From positions 1 to 40,652 of the forward strand of contig JACPWG010000154.1 in assembly GCA_016197205.1 (NCBI GenBank): a stretch of DNA of 40,652 bases, written 5' to 3'. The notes under the pieces were generated by a model that ran no database searches, was not told the origin of the DNA, and was given only the letters and a program-made list of their open reading frames with translations. Positions 32,696 through 39,975 of this stretch are shown one piece after another. Positions within the stretch are counted from its first letter, which is position 1. The number at the start of each line of letters is the position of its first letter. The translations under genes were made by a program, and so were the position numbers. The DNA is from Planctomycetota bacterium. GTDB taxonomy: Bacteria > Planctomycetota > MHYJ01 > WSZJ01 > JACPWG01.

Positions 32696-33901
32696 ATGAC
32701 CGGCCGTACTCCCGCCGGCGCAGCGCTCGCAGCCCCCTCAGCCCCGGTGCCTGCTTCGGTCGCGCCCCCCAGGTCCGCGCTGCCGGGGATCGAGGTTACG
32801 ACGGCCGCCGGCGTCTTTCATCAGGTGATTACCCGATACGAGCTCGAGCACGTCCACGGCCGGGTACGTCTCGGCGACCTCCTGTCCGCGCGCACGCCGG
32901 AAGTCCTCCTCCGCCCGCACGAGCGCGCGCGCGGGCTGGACCTGCGTCGCACGCTGCTCCTCGATACGGAGACGACCGGCCTCGCGGGCGGCTCGGGGAC
33001 GTACGCCTTCCTCGTCGGCCTCGCCTTCTTTCGCGACGGTTGCTTCGAGGTCCGCCAGCTCCTGATGCGGGACCACGGCGAAGAGGCCGCGCTGCTCGGC
33101 GCACTGGCCGCGCTGCTCGGCGAGTTCGACGCGCTGGTCACCTACAACGGCAAGAGCTTCGACGTCCCGCTGCTCGAGACCCGCTTCGCCCTCGCGCGGC
33201 AGCCGGCGGACCTGCGACGCGCGGCGCATCTCGACCTGCTCCATCCCGCGCGACGGCTCTGGCGCGGCCGGACCGGGGACTGCCGCCTCTCGACGCTCGA
33301 GCGCGAGGTGTGCGCCTTCGAGCGGCAAGGCGACGTCAGCGGCGCTGAGATCCCGGGGCTGTACTTTTCCTCCCTTCGCCGGCGCGACCCGTCGCTCCTC
33401 CTCCCGGTGCTGGAGCACAACCGGTGGGACCTCCTTTCCCTGGCCGCTCTGCTCGGCCGGGTGCTCGGGCTCGTGCGCGATCCGCTGGGGACGGAGGGGA
33501 CGGGGCCGGAAGACCTCCTGCGCGTCGCCCGGATCTATGAGTCGCAGCCGGACTGGAAGGCCGCGCGGCCGCTGCTGGAGGAGGCGGCTCGGGGCGGGGG
33601 GGCGACCCGCCGGCCGGCGCTCGCCCGTCTCGGCGAGGTCTGCCGCCGGCTCGGGGACGCGGAGGCGGCCGCACGCGCGTGGGAGGCCCTGGTCGACGAA
33701 CCCGGCGTCCTCGCTGCCGAGCCGTGCGCGCGTCTGGCGCGGCACTGGCTGGCGCGGCCGGGCGGGGCCGCGCGTGCCGTCGCGGTCCTTCGCGCGGGGA
33801 TCACGCGCGCGGCCGACCCGTCGTCGTGCGACCGGCTGGCTCGACTGCTCGCCCGGGCCGAGCGCCGAGCGGCGACTGCGTCGGGGCTGGAACCGGCTTG
33901 A
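32696..33901 (+). CDS. mrfB: MrfB/YprB-type DEDD exonuclease with TPR-like C-terminus
   Basis: MrfB is the exonuclease partner of MrfA. The RNase H-fold DEDDh residues are visible: LLLDTETTGLAGGSG (Asp and Glu about 89-91), VTYNGKSFDVPLLETRF (Asp about 154) and LEHNRWDLLSLAAL (His and Asp about 240-244). The C-terminal ~140 residues read as TPR-like helices (RVARIYESQPDWKAARPLLE, ALARLGEVCRRLGDAEAAAR). The adjacent mrfA supports the pairing. Start is uncertain: ATG 32696 is chosen; GTG 32669 is possible, and TTG 32654 lies inside a tandem repeat. The first ~25 residues are Ala/Pro-rich and likely disordered. Confidence 0.85.
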   Translation: MTGRTPAGAALAAPSAPVPASVAPPRSALPGIEVTTAAGVFHQVITRYELEHVHGRVRLGDLLSARTPEVLLRPHERARGLDLRRTLLLDTETTGLAGGSGTYAFLVGLAFFRDGCFEVRQLLMRDHGEEAALLGALAALLGEFDALVTYNGKSFDVPLLETRFALARQPADLRRAAHLDLLHPARRLWRGRTGDCRLSTLEREVCAFERQGDVSGAEIPGLYFSSLRRRDPSLLLPVLEHNRWDLLSLAALLGRVLGLVRDPLGTEGTGPEDLLRVARIYESQPDWKAARPLLEEAARGGGATRRPALARLGEVCRRLGDAEAAARAWEALVDEPGVLAAEPCARLARHWLARPGGAARAVAVLRAGITRAADPSSCDRLARLLARAERRAATASGLEPA

Positions 33902-33985
33902 GACCGGGAGGCCGACTCGCCGCCACCTCAATGCCCGCGGACCCGCGTGCCTGCGGGCGCGGGGCCGCGCCGGCCTCGTTTTCAC

Positions 33986-34014
33986 TTTACTTCGCCAGGG
34001 GGCCCCCCTATAAT
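33986..34014 (+). promoter_or_regulatory. Promoter of the lipoprotein-HDOD-kinase gene set
   Basis: TTTACT (33986-33991), a 17-bp spacer and a perfect TATAAT (34009-34014), 33 bp before ATG 34048. Confidence 0.65.
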
Positions 34015-34047
34015 CCAGGCTCTCGTCTCCCCCTCAGGAGTCTTCCC

Positions 34048-34533
34048 ATGCCCCCGCGTCCCCTGGGTCAGGCCCTGCTCGCGTGTGCCCTCCTCGGACT
34101 GGTCGGCTGCGGCAAGGACGACGCGCAGCCCGCCGCCGTGCACGCGCCGCCCGGGACGCCGCGCGAGAACGCAGTCGATGCCCCGGCGCCGAGCACGCCG
34201 GAGCCGGCCTCCCCCTCGGGCACGGCCGCGTTCCCGGCGAAGCCGCCTTCCGCCGCGCACGAGCCGGGTGACCACCCTCCGACCTCGAGCAACCCGCTCC
34301 GCGCTCCCGGCGAGTACGTCGAGGCGGTGGTTGGGGCGAAGGGGTATGCCCTGGTCAAGATCGGGCTGGTGGCCGCCAAGCAGCGGGTCGACGCCTTCCA
34401 GGCCCTCAACGACCGTCTCCCCGTTTCGCTCGACGAGATCACCAAGGATGGCCCGCTGCCGCCGCTGCCGGCGCAGTTTGTGTACGCGTACGATCCGAAG
34501 ACCGGCGTCGTCGACGTGGCGAGTTCGAAGTAG
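34048..34533 (+). CDS. Lipoprotein of unknown function
   Basis: This 161-residue protein has a lipoprotein signal: MPPRPLGQALLACALLGLVGC, with a lipobox LVGC and Cys21 as the lipidation site. A Pro/Ala-rich linker (about 25-85) leads to a small C-terminal domain (VEAVVGAKGYALVKIGLVAA to FVYAYDPKTGVVDVASSK), which resembles the ends of pseudopilin-type proteins (pre-formed helix and small beta unit). A CAGGAG ribosome binding site supports ATG 34048. It heads a four-gene set with signalling genes, so an envelope sensing role is possible. Confidence 0.75.
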   Translation: MPPRPLGQALLACALLGLVGCGKDDAQPAAVHAPPGTPRENAVDAPAPSTPEPASPSGTAAFPAKPPSAAHEPGDHPPTSSNPLRAPGEYVEAVVGAKGYALVKIGLVAAKQRVDAFQALNDRLPVSLDEITKDGPLPPLPAQFVYAYDPKTGVVDVASSK

Positions 34534-34556
34534 CCGCGGCAATCGGGATCCCTACC

Positions 34557-34883
34557 ATGCAGGTCATTGCGCTCGCAAAGGCCATTCCCGGGATGAAGGT
34601 CGCGCGTCCGGTCACGGACAACGCGGGCAACCTGCTCCTGCGGGAAGGCTTCGAGCTGACGACCGTATGGATCGAGCGGCTGCGCGAGCGCGGGATCATG
34701 GCCATCACGGTCGAGGCGGCGCACGCGGACGCGTTGGAAGAAGACACGAGCGTCCGCCGGTCCCGGGTGGACGCCGAAGTGGATGAGATGTTTGTCGACG
34801 TGATGGACAACGAAGTCATGCGCTACCTCGCCCAGCTCGCGAAGACGCATCTCAAGGCGCGGGTCGCCTCGAGGGCGCAGTAG
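34557..34883 (+). CDS. HD-GYP-associated N-terminal domain protein (stand-alone)
   Basis: This 108-residue protein reads LAKAIPGMKVARPVTDNAGNLLLREG followed by LTTVWIERLRERGIMAITVE, the domain usually found at the N-terminus of HD-GYP phosphodiesterases. Here it stands alone, and the next gene, 2 nt away, supplies an HDOD domain instead. The C-terminal half is helical and acidic. The pair may act together as a split signalling protein. Confidence 0.72.
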   Translation: MQVIALAKAIPGMKVARPVTDNAGNLLLREGFELTTVWIERLRERGIMAITVEAAHADALEEDTSVRRSRVDAEVDEMFVDVMDNEVMRYLAQLAKTHLKARVASRAQ

Positions 34884-34885
34884 AC

Positions 34886-35752
34886 ATGGCCGGAGCGACG
34901 CACGATCGCCTGAAAAAGGTCGTCGACAAGATCAGCGGCCTGCCGACCCTGCCTGCGATGCTGGCCAGCATCAACAAGCTGATGCTCAATCCGCGCACCT
35001 CGGCCAAAGAGGTCGCGCAGCTCATCTCGAGCGACCCCGCGATCACCTCCAAGATCCTGCGGGTCGTGAATTCCTCGTTCTACGGCTTCCCGAACCGCAT
35101 CACGACCATCTCCCACGCCATCGTCATCCTCGGCTTCAACACGATCAAGTCGATCGTCCTCTCCTCCACCATCTTCGACGTCTTCCAGAAGGACTCGAAA
35201 GAAGCCCGGTTCAACCGGACCGAGTTCTGGAAGCACTCGATCGGCTGCGGCTGCGCGGCGAAAGTGATCGCGAAGACGCTCGGCATGAGCGCGGTCGAGG
35301 AGCTTTTCATCGCGGGCCTGTTGCACGACGTCGGCAAGATCGTCATCGACCAGTTCCTCCACGACCAGTTCCAGGAGATCCTCGACCTCGTGCACGCGCG
35401 GAAGATCCTGATCGCCCAAGCCGAAGAGGAGGTCCTGGGCGTGACGCACGCCGAGATCGGGTCGTGGCTCTTCCAGAAGTGGAACCTCTCGAAGGGGCTG
35501 ATCGAGGCCGCCGCCTCCCACCACAACCCCGCGCTGGCCAGCGAGAACGTGCGGCAGGTCGCCATCGTCCATCTCGCGGACATCGTGTGCCGCGCGCTGC
35601 AGATCGGCTCCGGCGGCGACCGCAAGATCCCGGCGCTGTCCGACTACGCCTGGAAGACGCTCGGGCTGCCCGTCCAGGCCCTCGACCCGATCGTCGAGGA
35701 GACGCAGCTCGAGATGGAGAGGGCGGTCATTTTCCTGGACTTCACGCGGTAG
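34886..35752 (+). CDS. HDOD-domain signalling protein
   Basis: HDOD proteins are HD-fold relatives lacking full phosphodiesterase sites, used as protein scaffolds in bacterial signal transduction. This 288-residue copy shows ISGLPTLPAMLASINKLML, KEVAQLISSDPAITSKILRV, NSSFYGFPNRITTISHAI and a retained LLHDVGKIVIDQFL. It starts 2 nt after the preceding gene and ends 9 nt before the histidine kinase, so all three are one unit. Its last 186 bp are duplicated at 39781-39966. Confidence 0.9.
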   Translation: MAGATHDRLKKVVDKISGLPTLPAMLASINKLMLNPRTSAKEVAQLISSDPAITSKILRVVNSSFYGFPNRITTISHAIVILGFNTIKSIVLSSTIFDVFQKDSKEARFNRTEFWKHSIGCGCAAKVIAKTLGMSAVEELFIAGLLHDVGKIVIDQFLHDQFQEILDLVHARKILIAQAEEEVLGVTHAEIGSWLFQKWNLSKGLIEAAASHHNPALASENVRQVAIVHLADIVCRALQIGSGGDRKIPALSDYAWKTLGLPVQALDPIVEETQLEMERAVIFLDFTR

Positions 35753-35761
35753 CGGAGCGAC

Positions 35762-37408
35762 ATGGAGACCCTCGAGGACCTCCAGAAGGAGCTCGCCGAG
35801 AGCCGTCGCGAGAACGATGCCCTCCAGCAGACCGTCGCCGAGTTGCTCGGGCTGAAGGACATCGCGTCGAAGATCGCCTCCACGCGCGAGACGAACGAGA
35901 TCCTGCGCGTGCTGGTGGACGCGGTCCGGGACGTCGTCAAGACCGACGACATCATGCTCTCCCTCCTCGAGGAAGGGCAGGTCGAGTACCGCGTCCGCCG
36001 GAAGTCCGAAGAGACGCGCGTCATTCGGCGCAAGGGTCCCGGGATGATGCTCAAGAACGAGATCATCCAGTGGATCATCAAGGAACGCAAGCCCACCGCG
36101 ATCCCCATCGGGGACGATCACCTCCTGACCGTCGTTCCGCTCCTGGTGCGGAGCGAGGTCGTCGGGTTCCTCTACATCGACTCCCCGTCGGGAGAGGAGA
36201 CCCTGAGCCCGCAAGTGATCGAGCAGGTCACCCTTCTCTCGAACGTCGCCGCCGGCGCGCTCTATTCGGCGCGGCTGCTCCACCACCTGCAAGAGCAGCA
36301 CCGGGTCGTCGCGAGCACGCTCAACTACCTCCGCGACGTCGTGGAGTCGATCCACAACGGGATCCTGACCATCGACCCGGACGGGCGGATCGCGCAGGTG
36401 AATCGCAACGCCCTGCTCATGCTGGACGCGTCGGGCGACGTCGTCGGCAAGCCCTACGGCGAGGCGTTTCCGCCCGAGACCCACTCCTGGCTCGGCGCGA
36501 TGCTCGAGGAGACGCACCAGAACGGTTTTGCGATCGAGCGGCACGTGACGGTGAAGCTCCCGCACGCGCACGACCTCCCGCTCGCCGTGGCGACCTCGCT
36601 CTTGCGCGACGACCAGCTCGCGGTCAAGGGCACGATCGTGGTCCTGCGCGACATGACCGCGTCGAAGGAGCTGGAGCGGCTGCGGCGCCTCGACCAGATG
36701 AAGTCGGAGTTCGTGCACAACGTCTCGCACGAGCTGCGGACGCCGCTGACGTCGATCAAGGCGTACGGCGAGGCCCTCGTGGACTTCGTTTCCGGGGACG
36801 AGACGGCGCTCAAGTTTCTGAAGGTCATCGACGGCGAGGCGGACCGCCTGATCTCGCTCATCGAGGACCTCCTGAACGTCGCGCGGATCGAGTCGGGGAA
36901 GCTGCAGCTCAACCTGGCGATGCACCCCGCGACGGCGCTCGTGGAGGAGGTGCTGCATCTGTCGAAGGTGCAGTCTACGCGCCACCAGCTCGTGAAGGAG
37001 TTCGCGCCGGACCTCCCGATGCTCTACGTCGACAAGGAGAAGCTGAAGGAAGTCGCGATCAACCTGATCTCGAACGCGATCAAGTACTCGCCGAACGGCG
37101 GGGAGGTGCGGCTCAAGCTGCGGGTGGAGGAGCAGAACCTGCGGCTGGACGTGGTCGACCAGGGGATGGGGATCGCCCCGGAACATTTGCCGCACATCGG
37201 CGAGCAGTTCTTCCGCGTCGACTCCTCCCTGACCTACAAGGTGAGCGGGACGGGGCTCGGGCTCGCGATCGTGAAGAGCATCATCGAGGCGCATGACGGC
37301 GTGATGAAGGTGGAGAGCGAGGTGGGCAAAGGCTCCACGTTCACGATGCTCCTGCCGATTCGCAAAGAGCCGAAGGGCGGGACGGACCTGCTGAAGTTCC
37401 GGGAGTAG
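35762..37408 (+). CDS. GAF/PAS sensor histidine kinase
   Basis: This 548-residue kinase has an N-terminal coiled coil (ELAESRRENDALQQTVAELL), a GAF domain (about 35-175), a PAS domain (about 190-305, VVESIHNGILTIDPDGRIAQ), HisKA with phospho-acceptor His about 323 in NVSHELRTPLTSI, and a HATPase_c domain with NLISNAIKYSP (N box), DVVDQGMGIAPEH (G1) and GTGLGLAIVKSI (G2). No transmembrane segment is present, so it is cytoplasmic. No response regulator lies next to it. A copy with two internal deletions lies at 39976-40377. Confidence 0.93.
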   Translation: METLEDLQKELAESRRENDALQQTVAELLGLKDIASKIASTRETNEILRVLVDAVRDVVKTDDIMLSLLEEGQVEYRVRRKSEETRVIRRKGPGMMLKNEIIQWIIKERKPTAIPIGDDHLLTVVPLLVRSEVVGFLYIDSPSGEETLSPQVIEQVTLLSNVAAGALYSARLLHHLQEQHRVVASTLNYLRDVVESIHNGILTIDPDGRIAQVNRNALLMLDASGDVVGKPYGEAFPPETHSWLGAMLEETHQNGFAIERHVTVKLPHAHDLPLAVATSLLRDDQLAVKGTIVVLRDMTASKELERLRRLDQMKSEFVHNVSHELRTPLTSIKAYGEALVDFVSGDETALKFLKVIDGEADRLISLIEDLLNVARIESGKLQLNLAMHPATALVEEVLHLSKVQSTRHQLVKEFAPDLPMLYVDKEKLKEVAINLISNAIKYSPNGGEVRLKLRVEEQNLRLDVVDQGMGIAPEHLPHIGEQFFRVDSSLTYKVSGTGLGLAIVKSIIEAHDGVMKVESEVGKGSTFTMLLPIRKEPKGGTDLLKFRE

Positions 37409-37457
37409 GGGGCGGGGCGGGGGGCTGGGGTTGGGGGGCGAGGTAGGGCAGGAGGGC

Positions 37458-39206
37458 ATGCTTTTCCGCGTGGTTGCTCCGCTCCAATTTGGGCTGCCGG
37501 CGAACCATTCACTGGATCAGGTGACTTGCGTCCCCTTTGTGGTGCAGGGCTTCCGCCCTGCACCCACCGGGGACGGGAGCTGGAACGAACAGGTCGCGCA
37601 GTTCTGCGGGAAATGGAGTCGTTCCCGACAGCAAGACCAGCGCTACCTCGAAGCGCTTCGCGCCGCCGCTGCAGGGCTCGCGGAGCGCGCGCGAGCGGGT
37701 GAAGGGGATCGGAACCTGGTCGGCAACCCGCTGCTCCTAACCGCGATCTGCCTGGTCTACGAACGTTACCGCAGCTTGCCCGAGGACCGCGCGCAGCTCT
37801 GCGACCTGCTGGTGAACGACCTTTGCCGCTCGCGCTGGTCGGAAGACCGGGAGCGGGGTTGGCGGCTCGACGACGCGGGCAAGCGCAACCTGCTGCAGGA
37901 GATCGCCCTGGCGATGCAGCAGGAGGGCGCGCAGACGTGGCCGGTGGACCGGGCCCACCAGCTCGCGCTCGAGGGCATCCCGGTAGCCGAGACTTTGCGG
38001 GCGGATCGCGCGTCGCGCCACCTGCAGTGGGCCGCCGACCACACCGGGCTGCTGCGGTTCGAGCAGCCCAAGGAGGGTCCCGAGCAGGTGCGCTTCTGGC
38101 ACCGCCTCTTCCGCGAGTTCCTGGCGGCGAGCCGGCTGGGACAGCGGGACTTCAAGGTGCACGAGCTGGTGGACTGGCTCGCGAAGGAGGGGCGGTTGGT
38201 CGAGCCCTTCTGGGAGGACGTCGTCCGCCTGCTGCCGCGGGTGCTCGGGACGCGCGAGAAAGCGCAGCTCCTGGCGGCCCGGCTGGAGGCCCTGGCGGCC
38301 GATGCCGGGAACCGGCGCGGCCGGCTGCTGGGGCTGGTGGCGGCGGGCGTGACCGAGAGCCGCGAGCTTTTTCCGGCGTTCGATGCCGCCGCCAAGGCGC
38401 GCGAGTACGCGGCGCTGTACGAGCGCGGAGGCGCCGGTTGGCCGCTCCGCGACCGGCTCTTCTTCCTGGAAGGGTTGGCGCAGCTTGACCGGGCGGGCGG
38501 CGATCCGCGGCTCCGCGACGAGCGGTGGCTCGCGATCCCGGCCGGCCAGGTGACGCTCAAAAAAAAGATTGTGAAGGTGGAGGCGTTCGAGCTCGCCTGG
38601 GCGCATGTGACCGTACAGGAGTACCGCGCCTTCGTGGAGGCCTCCGATCGGCTGGCCGCCCGCTGGTGTGGAGAGGCGCCGGAGGACGAGCGGCAGACCG
38701 TGGCGGACTGGCAGACCGCGGCCTGGCGCGACCAGCTTGCGCACCCGAATCGGCCGGTGGTGTACCCGACCTGGTGGGAAGCCAAGGCGTACGGCCGGTG
38801 GCGGACCGCGCAGCGGTCGGACGGGCGGGTCATCCGGCTGCCGACGGAGGCCGAGTGGAAGTGGGCGGCCGAAGGACCGAAGCGGCGACAATACCCGTGG
38901 GGGAATGAGGCTCCCGGAACCGGCGATGCCGCACGCGCGAATTGGAAGGAAACCCAGATCGACCATGCTACGCCGGTAGGGGCATTCCCGGGGGGGTCCT
39001 GTGGTGGCGCGGTAGACCTCGCCGGCAACGTATGGGAGTGGTGTGAGGATATTCACGAAGGCGATCCTGACTGGAGAGTCGTGCGCGGAGGTGCATTCTG
39101 GAATGAAGCCGGCCCTCTGCGCTGCGCGTTTCGCGACAGGAATCCCCACGGGAATCGCATCCACGACAGCGGGCTGCGGGTGGTGCGGTCGGCGGGTAGC
39201 GTCTAG
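37458..39206 (+). CDS. 5'-truncated NACHT-like / FGE-sulfatase protein, probable DGR target
   Basis: The N-terminal ~40 codons are repeat-derived. From about residue 41 (WNEQVAQFCGKWSRSRQQ) it reads as the rear of a NACHT/STAND NTPase: NLVGNPLLLTAICLVYERY, then RFWHRLFREFLAASRL. No Walker A or B is present in this frame, so the NTPase front end is missing. Residues about 356-582 are an FGE-sulfatase/C-type-lectin-fold domain: RLPTEAEWKWAAEG, YPWGNEAP, DLAGNVWEWCED and VVRGGAFWNE. The last 31 residues are the variable repeat described separately. Start choice (ATG 37458; TTG 37431 also in frame) is arbitrary because the true start seems lost. A run of eight A (38559-38566) encodes KKK. Confidence 0.72.
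   Translation: MLFRVVAPLQFGLPANHSLDQVTCVPFVVQGFRPAPTGDGSWNEQVAQFCGKWSRSRQQDQRYLEALRAAAAGLAERARAGEGDRNLVGNPLLLTAICLVYERYRSLPEDRAQLCDLLVNDLCRSRWSEDRERGWRLDDAGKRNLLQEIALAMQQEGAQTWPVDRAHQLALEGIPVAETLRADRASRHLQWAADHTGLLRFEQPKEGPEQVRFWHRLFREFLAASRLGQRDFKVHELVDWLAKEGRLVEPFWEDVVRLLPRVLGTREKAQLLAARLEALAADAGNRRGRLLGLVAAGVTESRELFPAFDAAAKAREYAALYERGGAGWPLRDRLFFLEGLAQLDRAGGDPRLRDERWLAIPAGQVTLKKKIVKVEAFELAWAHVTVQEYRAFVEASDRLAARWCGEAPEDERQTVADWQTAAWRDQLAHPNRPVVYPTWWEAKAYGRWRTAQRSDGRVIRLPTEAEWKWAAEGPKRRQYPWGNEAPGTGDAARANWKETQIDHATPVGAFPGGSCGGAVDLAGNVWEWCEDIHEGDPDWRVVRGGAFWNEAGPLRCAFRDRNPHGNRIHDSGLRVVRSAGSV
37541..37564 (+). repeat. GGTGCAGGGC palindrome, copy 1
   Basis: 10-bp stem GGTGCAGGGC/GCCCTGCACC with loop TTCC. 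It lies exactly where the NACHT-like gene loses homology at its 5' end. Other copies: 40415-40471 (interrupted) and 40567-40590 (inverted). Confidence 0.9.
39107..39198 (+). other. DGR variable repeat (VR) at the end of the FGE-sulfatase gene
   Basis: 92 bp nearly identical to 39342-39433. Differences (VR/TR): 39135 G/A, 39145 C/A, 39150 G/A, 39160 T/A, 39169 G/A and 39180 G/T. Five of six are at template adenines, and each of the five changes an amino acid (D/N, P/H, G/R, I/N, S/N). The GC-rich 3' 29 bp, lacking adenines in its core, would serve as the IMH. It encodes residues about 550-580, the surface where DGR ligand-binding variation occurs in this fold. Confidence 0.82.
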
Positions 39207-39341
39207 CCCCTTGCCATTTGGCCCCTTTGTCCCTTGCCGATTTTTCGGAGATGATTTGAGCTCGGGACAGTGGGGAGCGCGATTCTGCCGCGGGGCAGGC
39301 GCGCGAGCCGCCGTGCCGAGTGAGACGGGCGTCGGTCGTGC

Positions 39342-39433
39342 AGCCGGCCCTCTGCGCTGCGCGTTTCGCAACAGGAATCACCACAGGAATCGCAACCACG
39401 ACAACGGGCTGCGGTTGGTGCGGTCGGCGGGTA
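39342..39433 (+). other. DGR template repeat (TR)
   Basis: Non-coding 92-bp copy of the VR, beginning 143 bp after it. Of its 18 adenines, 16 are clustered in the central 35 bp (39370-39404), including AAC triplets at the codon positions that vary in the VR. The only non-adenine difference (39415 T against G in the VR) is in the GC-rich 3' part and could be an IMH*/IMH distinction. No reverse transcriptase or avd gene follows within the window. Confidence 0.8.
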
Positions 39434-39547
39434 CTCCGGGCATCCTGGAGGACCGGAACATCGGTGGTCACGGCTGCCGGTGGCGTGCCCTCCGGAGTAC
39501 GGACCGGCGTCCGGTTCTCGCCGCCCGACGGCGAGACGAAAGAGCAA

Positions 39548-39586
39548 GCCCCGCCCGGCCCATGCAGTCACTGCCCCGGGCGGGGC
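39548..39586 (+). terminator. GC-rich hairpin, possible terminator of the template RNA
   Basis: Perfect 11-bp stem GCCCCGCCCGG (39548-39558) with CCGGGCGGGGC (39576-39586), 17-nt loop, followed by CCCTTTCC. It lies 114 bp after the template repeat. The U tract is weak, so termination is uncertain. Confidence 0.5.
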
Positions 39587-39600
39587 CCCTTTCCATCGGG

Positions 39601-39735
39601 GATGGGTGTGGCTACTTTTCGACGACAGCGCCCAGACCGCCTGAAGGCGGTACTACGAACAGTAGGTTCCGAGAGCAGCACCCACTGTTTGTAGTACCCC
39701 CTTCAGGGGGCCTACGAAAAGTAGCCACACCCATC
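39601..39735 (+). repeat. MITE/REP-like nested inverted repeat
   Basis: Outer 21-bp arms match perfectly (39601-39621 with 39715-39735). Inside are hairpins CCGCCTGAAGGCGG (39637-39650) and CCCCCTTCAGGGGG (39697-39710) with pairing TACTAC/GTAGTA between them. A direct CATCGGGGAT lies at both edges (39594-39603, 39732-39741), resembling a target-site duplication. No transposase is present. Confidence 0.8.
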
Positions 39736-39780
39736 GGGGATCCCGAACCCAGGGACTTGCAGGCGCGCGGACTGTCGAGC

Positions 39781-39966
39781 GTCCATCTCGCGGACATCGT
39801 GTGCCGCGCGCTAGAGATCGGCTCCGGCGGAGACGGCAAGATCCCGGCGCTGTCCGATCATGCCTGGAACACGCTCGGGCTGCCCGTCCAGGCCCTCGAC
39901 CCGATCGTCGAGGAGACGCAGCTCGAGATGGAGAGGGCGGTCATTTTCCTGGACTTCACGCGGTAG
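39781..39966 (+). pseudogene. Partial duplicate of the HDOD gene (3' end only)
   Basis: Collinear with 35567-35752 at a constant offset of 4214 bp and very similar, through the stop codon. It begins abruptly at 39781, so only the last 61 codons of the HDOD protein remain (HLADIVCRALEIGSGGDGK onward). It is not expected to be functional. Confidence 0.88.
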
Positions 39967-39975
39967 CGGAGCGAC

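Noticed and set aside
34823..37459. Very long open frame on the minus strand opposite the HDOD and kinase genes
   Set aside because: It is antisense to well-supported genes, has no recognisable domain, and long antisense frames are expected at this GC content.
39237..39248. CCGA-TTTT-TCGG hairpin after the variable repeat as a DGR target-site cruciform
   Set aside because: The stem is only 4 bp and lies 39 bp past the repeat; known DGR hairpins are longer and closer.
39043..39966. Plus-strand frame running from the FGE-sulfatase end through the template repeat into the HDOD remnant
   Set aside because: It joins three unrelated segments across a hairpin and a MITE-like element. Only the HDOD part resembles a protein, so it is a chance read-through.
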